Assembly (NCBI RefSeq): GCF_000620305.1
Contig: NZ_KK211102.1
Coordinates: 146,504 to 210,503 of the forward strand
Source of the DNA: Desulfitibacter alkalitolerans DSM 16504
GTDB lineage: Bacteria; Bacillota; DSM-16504; Desulfitibacterales; Desulfitibacteraceae
Direction of reading: 5' to 3'
Length of the DNA stretch: 64,000 bases
Part shown: positions 44,380 to 52,271 of the stretch, in pieces
Layout: each line of letters begins with the position of its first letter
Position numbering within the stretch: the first letter of the stretch is position 1
Notes under the pieces: model-generated
What the model saw: only the letters and a program-made list of their open reading frames with translations
Database searches by the model: none
What the model was told of the DNA's origin: nothing
Position numbers and translations under genes: made by a program

Positions 44380-44403
44380 CAAGGGTGATTTTTATCACCC
44401 TTG
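44380..44403 (-). terminator. Hairpin between agrD and the GGDEF gene
   Basis: CAAGGGTGAT / ATCACCCTTG, a 10-bp perfect stem with a 4-nt loop. Only TTCTATAAA follows on the minus strand, so termination would be incomplete. Confidence 0.5.
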
Positions 44404-44417
44404 CTTCTACTACATTA

Positions 44418-44552
44418 TTATTTTCTTAAAGACTTTGGAAGATTGGGCTGATAATGCGCGAAAATACTTGCTGAGGCTGCACTTGCAAAAGCCACTAAAC
44501 TAAGTACTGCAAATAAACCGCTCAAAACCGCTAACTTTACTTTACTAAACAT
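44418..44552 (-). CDS. agrD: AgrD-like autoinducer propeptide (serine variant)
   Basis: A 44-residue peptide gene, 15 bp downstream of agrB. AAAGGAG lies 9 nt before the ATG. The peptide has the three AgrD parts: an amphipathic N-terminal leader (MFSKVKLAVLSGLFAVLSL), a small-residue segment (AFASAASA) and the charged tail SIFAHYQPNLPKSLRK. YQP..P..L-K is the conserved C-terminal recognition tail of clostridial AgrD. The usual ring cysteine is absent; Ser27 or Ser29 could form a lactone, as known for one Staphylococcus species. AgrB would cleave and cyclise it for export. Confidence 0.82.
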   Translation of the reverse strand: MFSKVKLAVLSGLFAVLSLVAFASAASASIFAHYQPNLPKSLRK

Positions 44553-44567
44553 ACATCTTCGCTCCTT

Positions 44568-45179
44568 TCAATTTTTTGCTAAAAGCTGGTCATACCTTTG
44601 GGTTATTTTTATGCTCAAGGGCCAGAGCGTAAGGCTCTGCCACAGGATGCCCAATTGACCCGCTAATACTATTTCATAATACCTGTACTGGAAAACAATT
44701 GACAAAAACAGAAAAATGGTTATGAGTGAAAATGATACGAGCCTCAGCTGTTTTTTCTGCAGGGGACATGTTATGGGCTTGTTTGCACAATCTACAGGGG
44801 CAAATTTGTAAAAACTCAGTAGGGCAAAAAGAAAGATTATGCCTGCAGTGTAATAGGAATAAGCTGCAGCAGAAGCTGAAATATTTACTGAAATAACCCC
44901 CAGAAGAGGAAATACCATGCATGTTATGCTCATACATTTAAGGGGTCCCTTGCAGTGGGCTCCCCCGGAAAAAGTCCTCAGCAAGGCAGCCGTAATAAAA
45001 GCAGCAAAAACAGCCTTTACAGCCCCAAGTAAGCTAGCTATAAAAAATATGAGTATAACTCCAATTGTAGAGTAAACAATTATCTGCAGGCCATAGTTGG
45101 CTACAGCTATTTTTTCCTCATCCATTTTCAGCTTTGAACCCTGGGAGGTAATAAATTTATTTAATAATTGTTCTAGCAT
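44568..45179 (-). CDS. agrB: Accessory gene regulator protein B
   Basis: AgrB is the membrane cysteine endopeptidase that cuts the AgrD tail and forms the (thio)lactone. The 203-residue protein has about five membrane helices. The catalytic pair is seen in LRTFSGGAHCKGPLKC (about 67-82): the His of GGAH and a Cys seven residues later, spacing as in AgrB of Staphylococcus. It overlaps the upstream membrane-protein gene by one base and is followed by agrD, so all three are co-expressed. Confidence 0.9.
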   Translation of the reverse strand: MLEQLLNKFITSQGSKLKMDEEKIAVANYGLQIIVYSTIGVILIFFIASLLGAVKAVFAAFITAALLRTFSGGAHCKGPLKCMSITCMVFPLLGVISVNISASAAAYSYYTAGIIFLFALLSFYKFAPVDCANKPITCPLQKKQLRLVSFSLITIFLFLSIVFQYRYYEIVLAGQLGILWQSLTLWPLSIKITQRYDQLLAKN

Positions 45180-45631
45180 TAAACAACCTCTCTCCCGCCT
45201 TTTTTAAACAGAAAATACGCAACTATAAAAATTATTATAATGTGAACCCACCCTGAAATAATCCATAAGAAGGCGCTGCTGGTTAGCTCCTCAAAAGTAA
45301 ATCCCATGACTTTAACAATTATTAAAAAAGACAAGGCTTCGCCAACAACTACAAGCAATGTTCCTAGCAAAACAGCTTTTACAACTGTAGTAAAGTTGAT
45401 TTTTAATACCAGGTTATAAGTAATAATTGCCAGGCCTATGAAAATCAGGGTATGTATGCCAAAGGAAAGGGGAAGCATTCTGATAAAATGCAATATCAAT
45501 GCTAATATAACTCCCACTAGAACTACCTCTTTCCAGTTTTTCATATCCCTGTTCATGGCCAGGACCAGCACAGAAAAAGCAATGCCCTCAGGAATTGCCT
45601 GCAGAAATAGGGCCAATACAGAATTCTCCAA
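45179..45631 (-). CDS. Membrane protein resembling the sensor part of agr-linked kinases
   Basis: A 150-residue, four- to five-helix membrane protein. The N-terminus ENSVLALFLQAIPEGIAF resembles the membrane input region of AgrC-like GHKL histidine kinases of Clostridia, but no kinase domain follows. TTG 45631 was chosen because GGGAGG precedes it by 8 nt. It overlaps agrB by one base. It could be a peptide receptor that signals through another protein, possibly the GGDEF/HD-GYP protein downstream, or an immunity-like partner. The family relation is tentative. Confidence 0.6.
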   Translation of the reverse strand: MENSVLALFLQAIPEGIAFSVLVLAMNRDMKNWKEVVLVGVILALILHFIRMLPLSFGIHTLIFIGLAIITYNLVLKINFTTVVKAVLLGTLLVVVGEALSFLIIVKVMGFTFEELTSSAFLWIISGWVHIIIIFIVAYFLFKKGGREVV

Positions 45632-45795
45632 TTTACCAACCTCCCTAGATTTAAAATTTTTCGACAAATTTATGAAAAATCCTGCTAAATCTTGCTAAAT
45701 AAGCTTATTTTTTTAGCCACAAGCTATAAGTTACCAATAAATCCTACATAAAAAAAAGAAGCTGCAGTGGAATTAAGACAATGGTAAATAAAAGA

Positions 45796-45818
45796 GGCTA
45801 TTAAGTATGATAATAGCC
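45796..45818 (-). terminator. Terminator after the TRAP transporter operon
   Basis: GGCTATTA / TAATAGCC stem with a 7-nt loop, followed on the minus strand by TCTTTTATTT. The surrounding gap (45632-45867) has no gene. Confidence 0.8.
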
Positions 45819-45867
45819 CCTTAGAATAGAGGAGGTTATGAAGAATTATTTTCAGATTTAAAAGTTA

Positions 45868-47832
45868 TTAACCGCCAACCGGAGCATTCTGCTGTGAATA
45901 TTTCTTTTTACGTATTATCTGGCTTAATATTGCAACAGCAAGTAAGGTGGCCCCAATAATATCTGTCATTAATCCTGGCTTGATCATTACTAGTGACACT
46001 ATTAAAAACAGGAGTTGTTCAAACCGATTAAGGTTGAGTAAAAAATATTTTTCCATTGCTGCTCCCAGGCAAATAACTCCCACAACTGCTGTCACAATTA
46101 CTAGTGCTAAATCAAAAATCGGCAGTGGATCCACCTGAAGCAATAATATAGGCGAGTAAACAAACATCATAGGAACAATAAAGCCTGCCAACCCGAGCTT
46201 TAATCCTGTCATGGCCACTTTATTAGGCGGCGCATTGGCAATGCCCGCTGCAGTAAAGGATGCCAAAGCTACTGGTGGGGTTAAATTGGACAGTACAGCA
46301 TAGTATAATACAAACAAATGAGCAGCTATAGGCAGAACATCCATACGTATCAATGCAGGAGCAGCCACAGTTGCAGCAGTTATATAGCAAGCTGCAGTAG
46401 GCAGCCCCATGCCCAGCACAATGGAAGCAACCATTGTCATTACTAATGCAATCATAAGATTACCACCAGAAATATTTATTATATTGGTAGCCATCATGGT
46501 TCCCACACCTGTCATGGAGGATATGCCTACTATAATTCCAACAGTAGCACATGCAATTGCCGGCGCCATGGATGCAACAGCCCCATTTCTTAGGGCAACT
46601 ATAATTCTGTCCGGCGACATCCTGGTATCACTTCTCAGTGAGCTGATAGCTACGGTGGATACAATGCCCCAGAAACCGGCAAATAATGGTGTTCTACCTG
46701 ATATTAATAAATAGATAACAATTGCTAACGGTATGGCTAGATGCCCTCTATTAATGATTACCTGCTTTAGTTTAGGTAATTGCTCTTTTGGTAAACCTTT
46801 AAGTCCCATTTTTCTTGCTTCTAAATCCAGCATTACCCACAAAGCCAGGTAATATAGCAATGCCGGAATTAAAGCAGCAGTAATAACCTTTAAATAGGGC
46901 ACACCAAGAATCTCTGACATAATAAAGGCTGATGAAGCCATTATTGGAGGCATCAAGGAGCCACCACTAGAAGCTACAGACTCCACTGCTGCACCAAAGT
47001 GAGGCTTGTAACCAACTCTTTTCATTAATGGAATGGTTATGGTTCCTGTAGTTGCCACATTTGCAACTGCACTACCGCTTATGGTACCCATGACACCACT
47101 TGCTAGAATAGCTACTTTACCTGGTCCACCAGATCGATGTCCTGCTAATGCAAGAGAGATATCATTAAAAAATTCCGATGATTTGTTGACTCCTAAAAAT
47201 GCTCCAAATAATATAAACATAAAAATGAATGTAGCCGAAACCCCAAGGACTATCCCAAAAATACCAGTTTCTGTATAATACATCTGGTAGATTATTCTGT
47301 TTGTTGAAAATGGAACTATTTTAAAACCACCAGGAGCTAAATTCCCATACTTGGCGTAGATTAAAAAAACAGCTGATAAGATCACTAGCGGCCATCCCAC
47401 AGCCCTGCGACAGGCCTCGAATAAAAGTAAAATGCCTATTACAGCTACTGTGAGATCAATGGGATCTGGAAGTCTACCGGTAACTGCAAAGTTGTTGTAC
47501 ATGAAATACATATACATTGCCACAAATACACCTGATACGGCTAGTATCATATCTGCAATAGAAGGCTTTGTTTTAGCAATTCCTCTTCTAACAGGAAATA
47601 TTAAAAAAATAAGAAGAAATACAAAGGCTAAGTGAGCTGCTCTCAATTGAATCGCCATCATGAGGCCATAGCTATTATAGTATAGATGAAATGCAGCCAT
47701 GCTAACGGTAATCAAAGTGATAATAATTGCCCAATGTCCCTTGAACTTTGCCATTGTAAAGTTGACTTCTGTCATTACTGCAATAATTGGAGTAAAGATA
47801 TTCCTTAATTTATCTTTTAAGTAATCTAGCAT
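45868..47832 (-). CDS. TRAP transporter fused permease subunit (4TM/12TM, TAXI type)
   Basis: A 654-residue membrane protein joining the small (DctQ-like, about 4 helices, residues 1-150) and large (DctM-like, 12-helix) subunits of a sodium-driven TRAP importer. The DctM-part signatures are SGSAVANVATTGTITIPLMKRVGY (about 228-251) and GMGLPTAACYITAATVAAP (about 448-466). AGAGGAGGG precedes ATG 47832. It pairs with the TAXI solute-binding protein encoded just upstream. Together they import an organic anion, probably the substrate of the adjacent enolase-superfamily enzyme. Confidence 0.93.
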   Translation of the reverse strand: MLDYLKDKLRNIFTPIIAVMTEVNFTMAKFKGHWAIIITLITVSMAAFHLYYNSYGLMMAIQLRAAHLAFVFLLIFLIFPVRRGIAKTKPSIADMILAVSGVFVAMYMYFMYNNFAVTGRLPDPIDLTVAVIGILLLFEACRRAVGWPLVILSAVFLIYAKYGNLAPGGFKIVPFSTNRIIYQMYYTETGIFGIVLGVSATFIFMFILFGAFLGVNKSSEFFNDISLALAGHRSGGPGKVAILASGVMGTISGSAVANVATTGTITIPLMKRVGYKPHFGAAVESVASSGGSLMPPIMASSAFIMSEILGVPYLKVITAALIPALLYYLALWVMLDLEARKMGLKGLPKEQLPKLKQVIINRGHLAIPLAIVIYLLISGRTPLFAGFWGIVSTVAISSLRSDTRMSPDRIIVALRNGAVASMAPAIACATVGIIVGISSMTGVGTMMATNIINISGGNLMIALVMTMVASIVLGMGLPTAACYITAATVAAPALIRMDVLPIAAHLFVLYYAVLSNLTPPVALASFTAAGIANAPPNKVAMTGLKLGLAGFIVPMMFVYSPILLLQVDPLPIFDLALVIVTAVVGVICLGAAMEKYFLLNLNRFEQLLFLIVSLVMIKPGLMTDIIGATLLAVAILSQIIRKKKYSQQNAPVGG

Positions 47833-47914
47833 AATATCCCTCCTCTGAAACTCATATAAGCCAAAATACAGGTGGAGAATGGCATAATTCACCACCTGTA
47901 ACAATTACTAGATG

Positions 47915-48922
47915 CTATTTATTCCAGGCCCCATGTTCTTTTAGATATCTTATAGCTCCATCATGAAATGGTATTTGTACACCCTTTGTTGCAGTGTCTA
48001 CCTGAATGAACTTAGTTGCCTGATGTGCAGTTTCCAAGAAATCCAGGTTTTCAAATATAGCTTTGGTCATGTCATATACTGTCTCTTCTGGAACTTGCGC
48101 TGAAGTTGCTAGAATATTTGGATAGCCGCATACTCTCACATCCTCAGGTTGATTGGGATATGTTCCTGCTGGTATGGTGTACCCAGTATATAAAGGATGT
48201 GCTTCTGAAAGCATGGCTACCTGTTCATCAGTTAGAGATAATATATGGACATCTCCTGTGGCCATTAAATCAGCTACTGCTGAACCAGGCGGAAAAGTGT
48301 TAAACATTCCTCCTGCTACTTGTCTGTTCTTCATTGCTTCAACAGCTTCAGCATAATTTACCCATACCGGTTCTACGTTCTTCTTGTCTCCATCTTCATC
48401 TCTATAATATAGTCCCATTGTTGATAATATTGCGTATGAATCAGTCTCAGTTCCACTGCGTGCAGCCCCAACAACAAATCTCTTGCCTTTTAAATCATCA
48501 AAGCTTTTAATATCCTTTAAAACTACTATATGATTTAGGTTGGGCCACAGACTTGTTATAGCACGAATGTCATCATATTGGTTATCTGCAAATTCCCCTT
48601 CACCAAAGAATGCCCAATTGCAAACTGTAGCCATCATTGTAGCTACCTGGGCTTCATTAGAGCGCAATAAACCTATATTGTCTACACTGCCTCCAGTGGA
48701 CATGGCCGAAGATGTAACGTAGGAAATTTCCTGATTAAATAACTGTCCCATTGCTACTCCAACTGGATAGTATGTTCCACCTGTATTTCCTGTGGCAATC
48801 TTAATAAACTCTTGAGGTCTTCCATTTTCATCTGCTTTTTTATCTCCACCACAACCAACTGCAAAGAAACCTATTACCAAAATACTAACCAAAATTAATA
48901 AAATATTTTTCTTTAGCCTCAC
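47915..48922 (-). CDS. TAXI-family TRAP solute-binding lipoprotein
   Basis: A 335-residue lipoprotein (lipobox AVGC, about residue 24) of the TAXI subfamily. IKIATGNTGGTYYPVGVAMGQLFN (about 40-63) is the family opening; SSAMSTGGSVDNIGLLRSNEAQVA and VGAARSGTETDSYAIL are typical ligand-site regions. It captures an organic acid outside the membrane for the fused TRAP permease encoded 80 bp downstream. It starts with GTG after AGGAG. The gene follows the enolase-superfamily enzyme by about 30 bp. Confidence 0.92.
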   Translation of the reverse strand: MRLKKNILLILVSILVIGFFAVGCGGDKKADENGRPQEFIKIATGNTGGTYYPVGVAMGQLFNQEISYVTSSAMSTGGSVDNIGLLRSNEAQVATMMATVCNWAFFGEGEFADNQYDDIRAITSLWPNLNHIVVLKDIKSFDDLKGKRFVVGAARSGTETDSYAILSTMGLYYRDEDGDKKNVEPVWVNYAEAVEAMKNRQVAGGMFNTFPPGSAVADLMATGDVHILSLTDEQVAMLSEAHPLYTGYTIPAGTYPNQPEDVRVCGYPNILATSAQVPEETVYDMTKAIFENLDFLETAHQATKFIQVDTATKGVQIPFHDGAIRYLKEHGAWNK

Positions 48923-48951
48923 TTTTACTCCTCCTCCATTTTAATTAATTT

Positions 48952-50073
48952 TTAAACCTTAAACTTATTTGCTAACTCCCAGTCAACTTCTAAACCTAAG
49001 CCTGGTTTTTGGGGAGCTTTAACATAGCCATCAGTAATTTCATTTAATGAAGGCTCAATAAACAAATCTGATAGGAATGTTTGTAAATAGTGTTCCCTGG
49101 TGAAATATTCCATCATGGGGGCATTTGAAATAGCTGTTACAAGGGAAATATGCACTTCTTGAACTGCATGGGTTACACATGGCATATTCCATGCACTAGC
49201 CATGGAGGCAACCTTCATCCATTCCGAGATACCGCCCACTCTGGTCACATCTGGCTGGACTACGCTAACTGCACTTCTTGAAATCAAATCCTTAAAACCA
49301 TATCTTGTATATTCATTTTCACCAGCTGCAATTGGAATGCTGCTGCGTTGTGTTAGCTGTACAAGTCCATCAATATCATCAGGTGCAAGGGGCTCTTCTA
49401 ACCAAAATATGTTATAATCTTCTACACCTTTGATGAACTTTAATGATGTTCCAACATCCCATGCTTCATTAGCATCTACCAATAGATCAATGTCTGAACC
49501 AACGGCTTCTCTTACAATTTTCACACGTTGTATGTCCTTTTTTAGATCTCTGCCAACCTTCATTTTTACAGCGTTAAATCCCCTATTTAAGTATGACAGC
49601 ATTTCTTCAACTAATTCTGCCGGGTCGTTACGGTCTGTATAAAAACCTCCACTAGCATAAACCTTTATTTTATCTGCATACCCACCCAAAAGCTTGTACA
49701 CTGGAGTATTTGTCGTCTTTCCTACCAGATCCCATAGTGCCATATCTATTCCGCTTATTGCTCTAACAGCTGCACCCTTGCGGCCGTATCTTGTAGTACC
49801 CAGGTACATTTTCTGCCACAACTTCTCAATGGTAAATGGATCCTGATCCAATACCATTGGCTTAAGACCCTTATGAATTATTGTATTAATTACCGGTATT
49901 TCACTTCCATGGGCTACTCCTAAACCAGTAAGAAAGCCTATTCCATTCACACCTTCGTCAGTTATAATTTCTACTAAAAGCACATCTCTTCCAGAGATTT
50001 GTCTTGCAGCATCATGAACATTTTCTCTGAAGGGATAAAAAAGCTCTGTTGTTCTTACGTCTACTATTTTCAT
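48952..50073 (-). CDS. Mandelate racemase/muconate lactonizing enzyme family protein
   Basis: A 373-residue enolase-superfamily enzyme that abstracts the proton next to a carboxylate. The base pair Lys-x-Lys is in VKMKVG (about 165-170). Metal ligands are Asp in LVDANEAW (about 192-199), Glu in WLEEPLAP (about 219-226) and Glu in AAGENEYT (about 244-251). The C-terminal barrel has QPDVTRVGG and THAVQEVH, where the His could be the second base. This set allows either racemisation or sugar-acid dehydration. The substrate is not determinable. AGGAGGT-like GGAGGT lies before ATG 50073. It is the first gene of a sigma-54-driven operon with a TAXI-TRAP importer. Confidence 0.9.
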   Translation of the reverse strand: MKIVDVRTTELFYPFRENVHDAARQISGRDVLLVEIITDEGVNGIGFLTGLGVAHGSEIPVINTIIHKGLKPMVLDQDPFTIEKLWQKMYLGTTRYGRKGAAVRAISGIDMALWDLVGKTTNTPVYKLLGGYADKIKVYASGGFYTDRNDPAELVEEMLSYLNRGFNAVKMKVGRDLKKDIQRVKIVREAVGSDIDLLVDANEAWDVGTSLKFIKGVEDYNIFWLEEPLAPDDIDGLVQLTQRSSIPIAAGENEYTRYGFKDLISRSAVSVVQPDVTRVGGISEWMKVASMASAWNMPCVTHAVQEVHISLVTAISNAPMMEYFTREHYLQTFLSDLFIEPSLNEITDGYVKAPQKPGLGLEVDWELANKFKV

Positions 50074-50168
50074 GATAACTACCTCCATTCATGCTGATTA
50101 ACTATGCTAAGCCTCTGCCCCCCTTTATACATCTAATTACACTAAATTATTATTTAACACGTTAATTA

Positions 50169-50184
50169 AGCAAAAGTTGTGCCA
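50169..50184 (-). promoter_or_regulatory. Sigma-54 (-24/-12) promoter of the enolase-TRAP operon
   Basis: Minus-strand TGGCACAACTTTTGCT matches TGGCAC-N5-TTGCW at every consensus position. The transcription start would be near 50158, about 85 nt before the start codon. Confidence 0.9.
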
Positions 50185-50241
50185 CGGTAGTTTTCATTAT
50201 CTAGGAACCCTGAAAAGCTTGAACTTTACAAATAAAACACA

Positions 50242-50295
50242 AAAAGTAGTTTCATTGTGAAACTACTTTTCAATATTATAGGTTTCATTTTGAAA
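50242..50295 (-). promoter_or_regulatory. Terminator hairpin and TTTCA-N3-TGAAA activator-site candidates
   Basis: AAAAGTAGTTTCA (50242-50254) / TGAAACTACTTTT (50258-50270) is a 13-bp perfect stem with TTG loop, followed on the minus strand by TGTGTTTTATTT: a terminator overlapping the regulator stop. Its core TTTCA-N3-TGAAA recurs at 50283-50295, 33 bp away (about three helix turns). Both copies lie about 80-120 bp upstream of the sigma-54 promoter, so the sequence may also be the activator site. Confidence 0.6.
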
Positions 50296-52176
50296 TGCTT
50301 TTAGTCTTCTCCATAGAGTTGCTTTACTGATACCCAGCCTTCTGCAGGCCTCAGCTTTATTGCCCCCTGCTTCCTCCAGCACTTTTAATATTATGTTGTA
50401 TTCTTCCTGTTTTAAAATTAATCTTTCTTGCTGTGGAGCATTCCTGTTAGCTTCAGGGCTATCCCAAGCCTCATCCAGGGCTTCTTCAATTTGCGGGCAG
50501 CAGATAGTTGACTCGTTAGTTACAATTAAACGTTCTATAGTATTTCTTAACTGCCTAATGTTTCCAGGCCAAGGATAACTTGCAATCATTTCTAGGGCCT
50601 TTTTTGTTAATAATAACGAATTCTTATTGAGTTGGGTGCTAAGCCTCTCATTGAAATGTTCAACTAAAGCGGGAATATCTTCTCTGCGCTCTCGTAATGA
50701 AGGAATATCCAATTTAAGTATATTAATACGATAATACAAGTCTTCCCTGAACTTGCCTTTCTTGACTTCGGCACGCAGGTCTTTGTTAGTAGCACAGTAT
50801 ATACGAACATCAATGGGTATAATTCTATCATCTCCTATTCGCATCACCTGCTTTTCTTCAATGACCCTTAGTAGCCTTGCCTGTACAGAAAGAGATATTT
50901 CACCTATTTCATCTAAGAATAAGGTGCCTTTATGAGCCAGTTCAAAAAGACCAGTCTTCCCTCCCTTTCTTGCACCTGTAAAAGCCCCATCTACATAACC
51001 AAATAGCTCACTTTCCAATAAATGCTCTGGCAGGGCAGCGCAATTAATGGCCACAAAAGGTCCGCCACTTCGCCTGCTGTAATTGTGTAGGCTTTGGGCA
51101 AAAATTTCTTTTCCAGTTCCACTTTCTCCTTGTATTAACACCGTTGAATCAACAGATGCATATTGCTTTGCTTTAGATATTATTTTTTCTAATTTACTTT
51201 CTCTTCTAATTATGTCATTAAAAGAGTGCTTGGCTATATGCCCTTTTTTATAAAGATTGCGCCTAACATTATACTCTATTCTTTGCAGATCACTTAAATC
51301 TTGAAAACTTATAATAGAACCTAATAATTGATCGTTAACTATTATAGGATTTAAGCCGCATGCATATTTGGTACCGTTAACTTCTCTTACTTCGCCAATC
51401 CATTTTTCACCACTTTCAACAGCCCTGATTAAACTAGCGTCTTTAAATATATCTTTAATATGATAGTTTACAATTGGATCTTGATTAAATTTCATAATTT
51501 CAACTGCAATTTGATTAAAGTGAGTTACTCTTCCGTCTCTATCTACAGAAATTATCCCTTCTCTAATTGAATCTAAAATGCTATTAAGCCTTTGGCCCCA
51601 TTCACGTTCATTATGTAGAGCATTAAGAACCTTTTCCGCTTCATTCAAAGCTGATAAAACTACTGATTTTTGAGACTTAATTAAAATACCTTTCATTCCC
51701 AGTTTGTTGGCCCACTCTACAGCTAGCTTGCTTCCAATTATCACAGAAATTCCCTGTCTATTTAATTCTTTTAGCCTGGAACGAACTTCAGATTCATTTT
51801 GCACCAGGAAAGATTGAACCTGCACACCTAAAATTGGGGCTATATCCTGTGCAGCCTTGGCAAGAGAATCATATCCTATTACACCAATTTTTCTAGAAAT
51901 GTGCTTTGCCTGGTTTAAAAGTTTTATTACGTCATATTCAGTTATGGGTATATCTATAATAGGTACATGAATCCCTGCCTCGCGCAGCCTTGTTGTAGTT
52001 CCGCCCCTTGAAACAATTACCTTGACCCCTTTATTTATCAGATCTTGAGCCACAAGGATTGCTTCTTCTAAAAATCCAACTTCAACTATTAACGATTCTT
52101 TCACTTCTTTCTGAAGCTCTTTAACTAAAATATATAAGTCTTTATCTGGGGCAATAACTCCTATTTCGAATTTCAC
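50263..52176 (-). CDS. Sigma-54-dependent activator with PrpR-type sensor domain
   Basis: A 637-residue enhancer-binding protein. The N-terminal PrpR_N/propionate-receptor-like domain (about 5-180; VIVSRGGTTTRLREAGIHVPIIDIPITEYDV) is a small-molecule sensor. A PAS domain follows (about 195-305), then the AAA+ domain (about 325-560) with Walker [15 protein letters not shown] and Walker B GTLFLDEIGE. The C-terminal Fis-type HTH has EAGGNKAEACRRLGISKATLWRRLKAF (about 600-626). It lies between the two organic-acid operons on the same strand; the next operon has a consensus -24/-12 promoter. It probably activates that operon, and perhaps the GRE run, in response to a carboxylate. Confidence 0.92.
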   Translation of the reverse strand: MKFEIGVIAPDKDLYILVKELQKEVKESLIVEVGFLEEAILVAQDLINKGVKVIVSRGGTTTRLREAGIHVPIIDIPITEYDVIKLLNQAKHISRKIGVIGYDSLAKAAQDIAPILGVQVQSFLVQNESEVRSRLKELNRQGISVIIGSKLAVEWANKLGMKGILIKSQKSVVLSALNEAEKVLNALHNEREWGQRLNSILDSIREGIISVDRDGRVTHFNQIAVEIMKFNQDPIVNYHIKDIFKDASLIRAVESGEKWIGEVREVNGTKYACGLNPIIVNDQLLGSIISFQDLSDLQRIEYNVRRNLYKKGHIAKHSFNDIIRRESKLEKIISKAKQYASVDSTVLIQGESGTGKEIFAQSLHNYSRRSGGPFVAINCAALPEHLLESELFGYVDGAFTGARKGGKTGLFELAHKGTLFLDEIGEISLSVQARLLRVIEEKQVMRIGDDRIIPIDVRIYCATNKDLRAEVKKGKFREDLYYRINILKLDIPSLRERREDIPALVEHFNERLSTQLNKNSLLLTKKALEMIASYPWPGNIRQLRNTIERLIVTNESTICCPQIEEALDEAWDSPEANRNAPQQERLILKQEEYNIILKVLEEAGGNKAEACRRLGISKATLWRRLKAFQNETYNIEK

Positions 52177-52271
52177 TGCTCCATCCCCCTAAAGCCCTTA
52201 CCATCATATAATACTATTTAATTCTCCAGTGAAACATTAATATCCTCTATTATGGGGTGGCAGCTTGGAAG

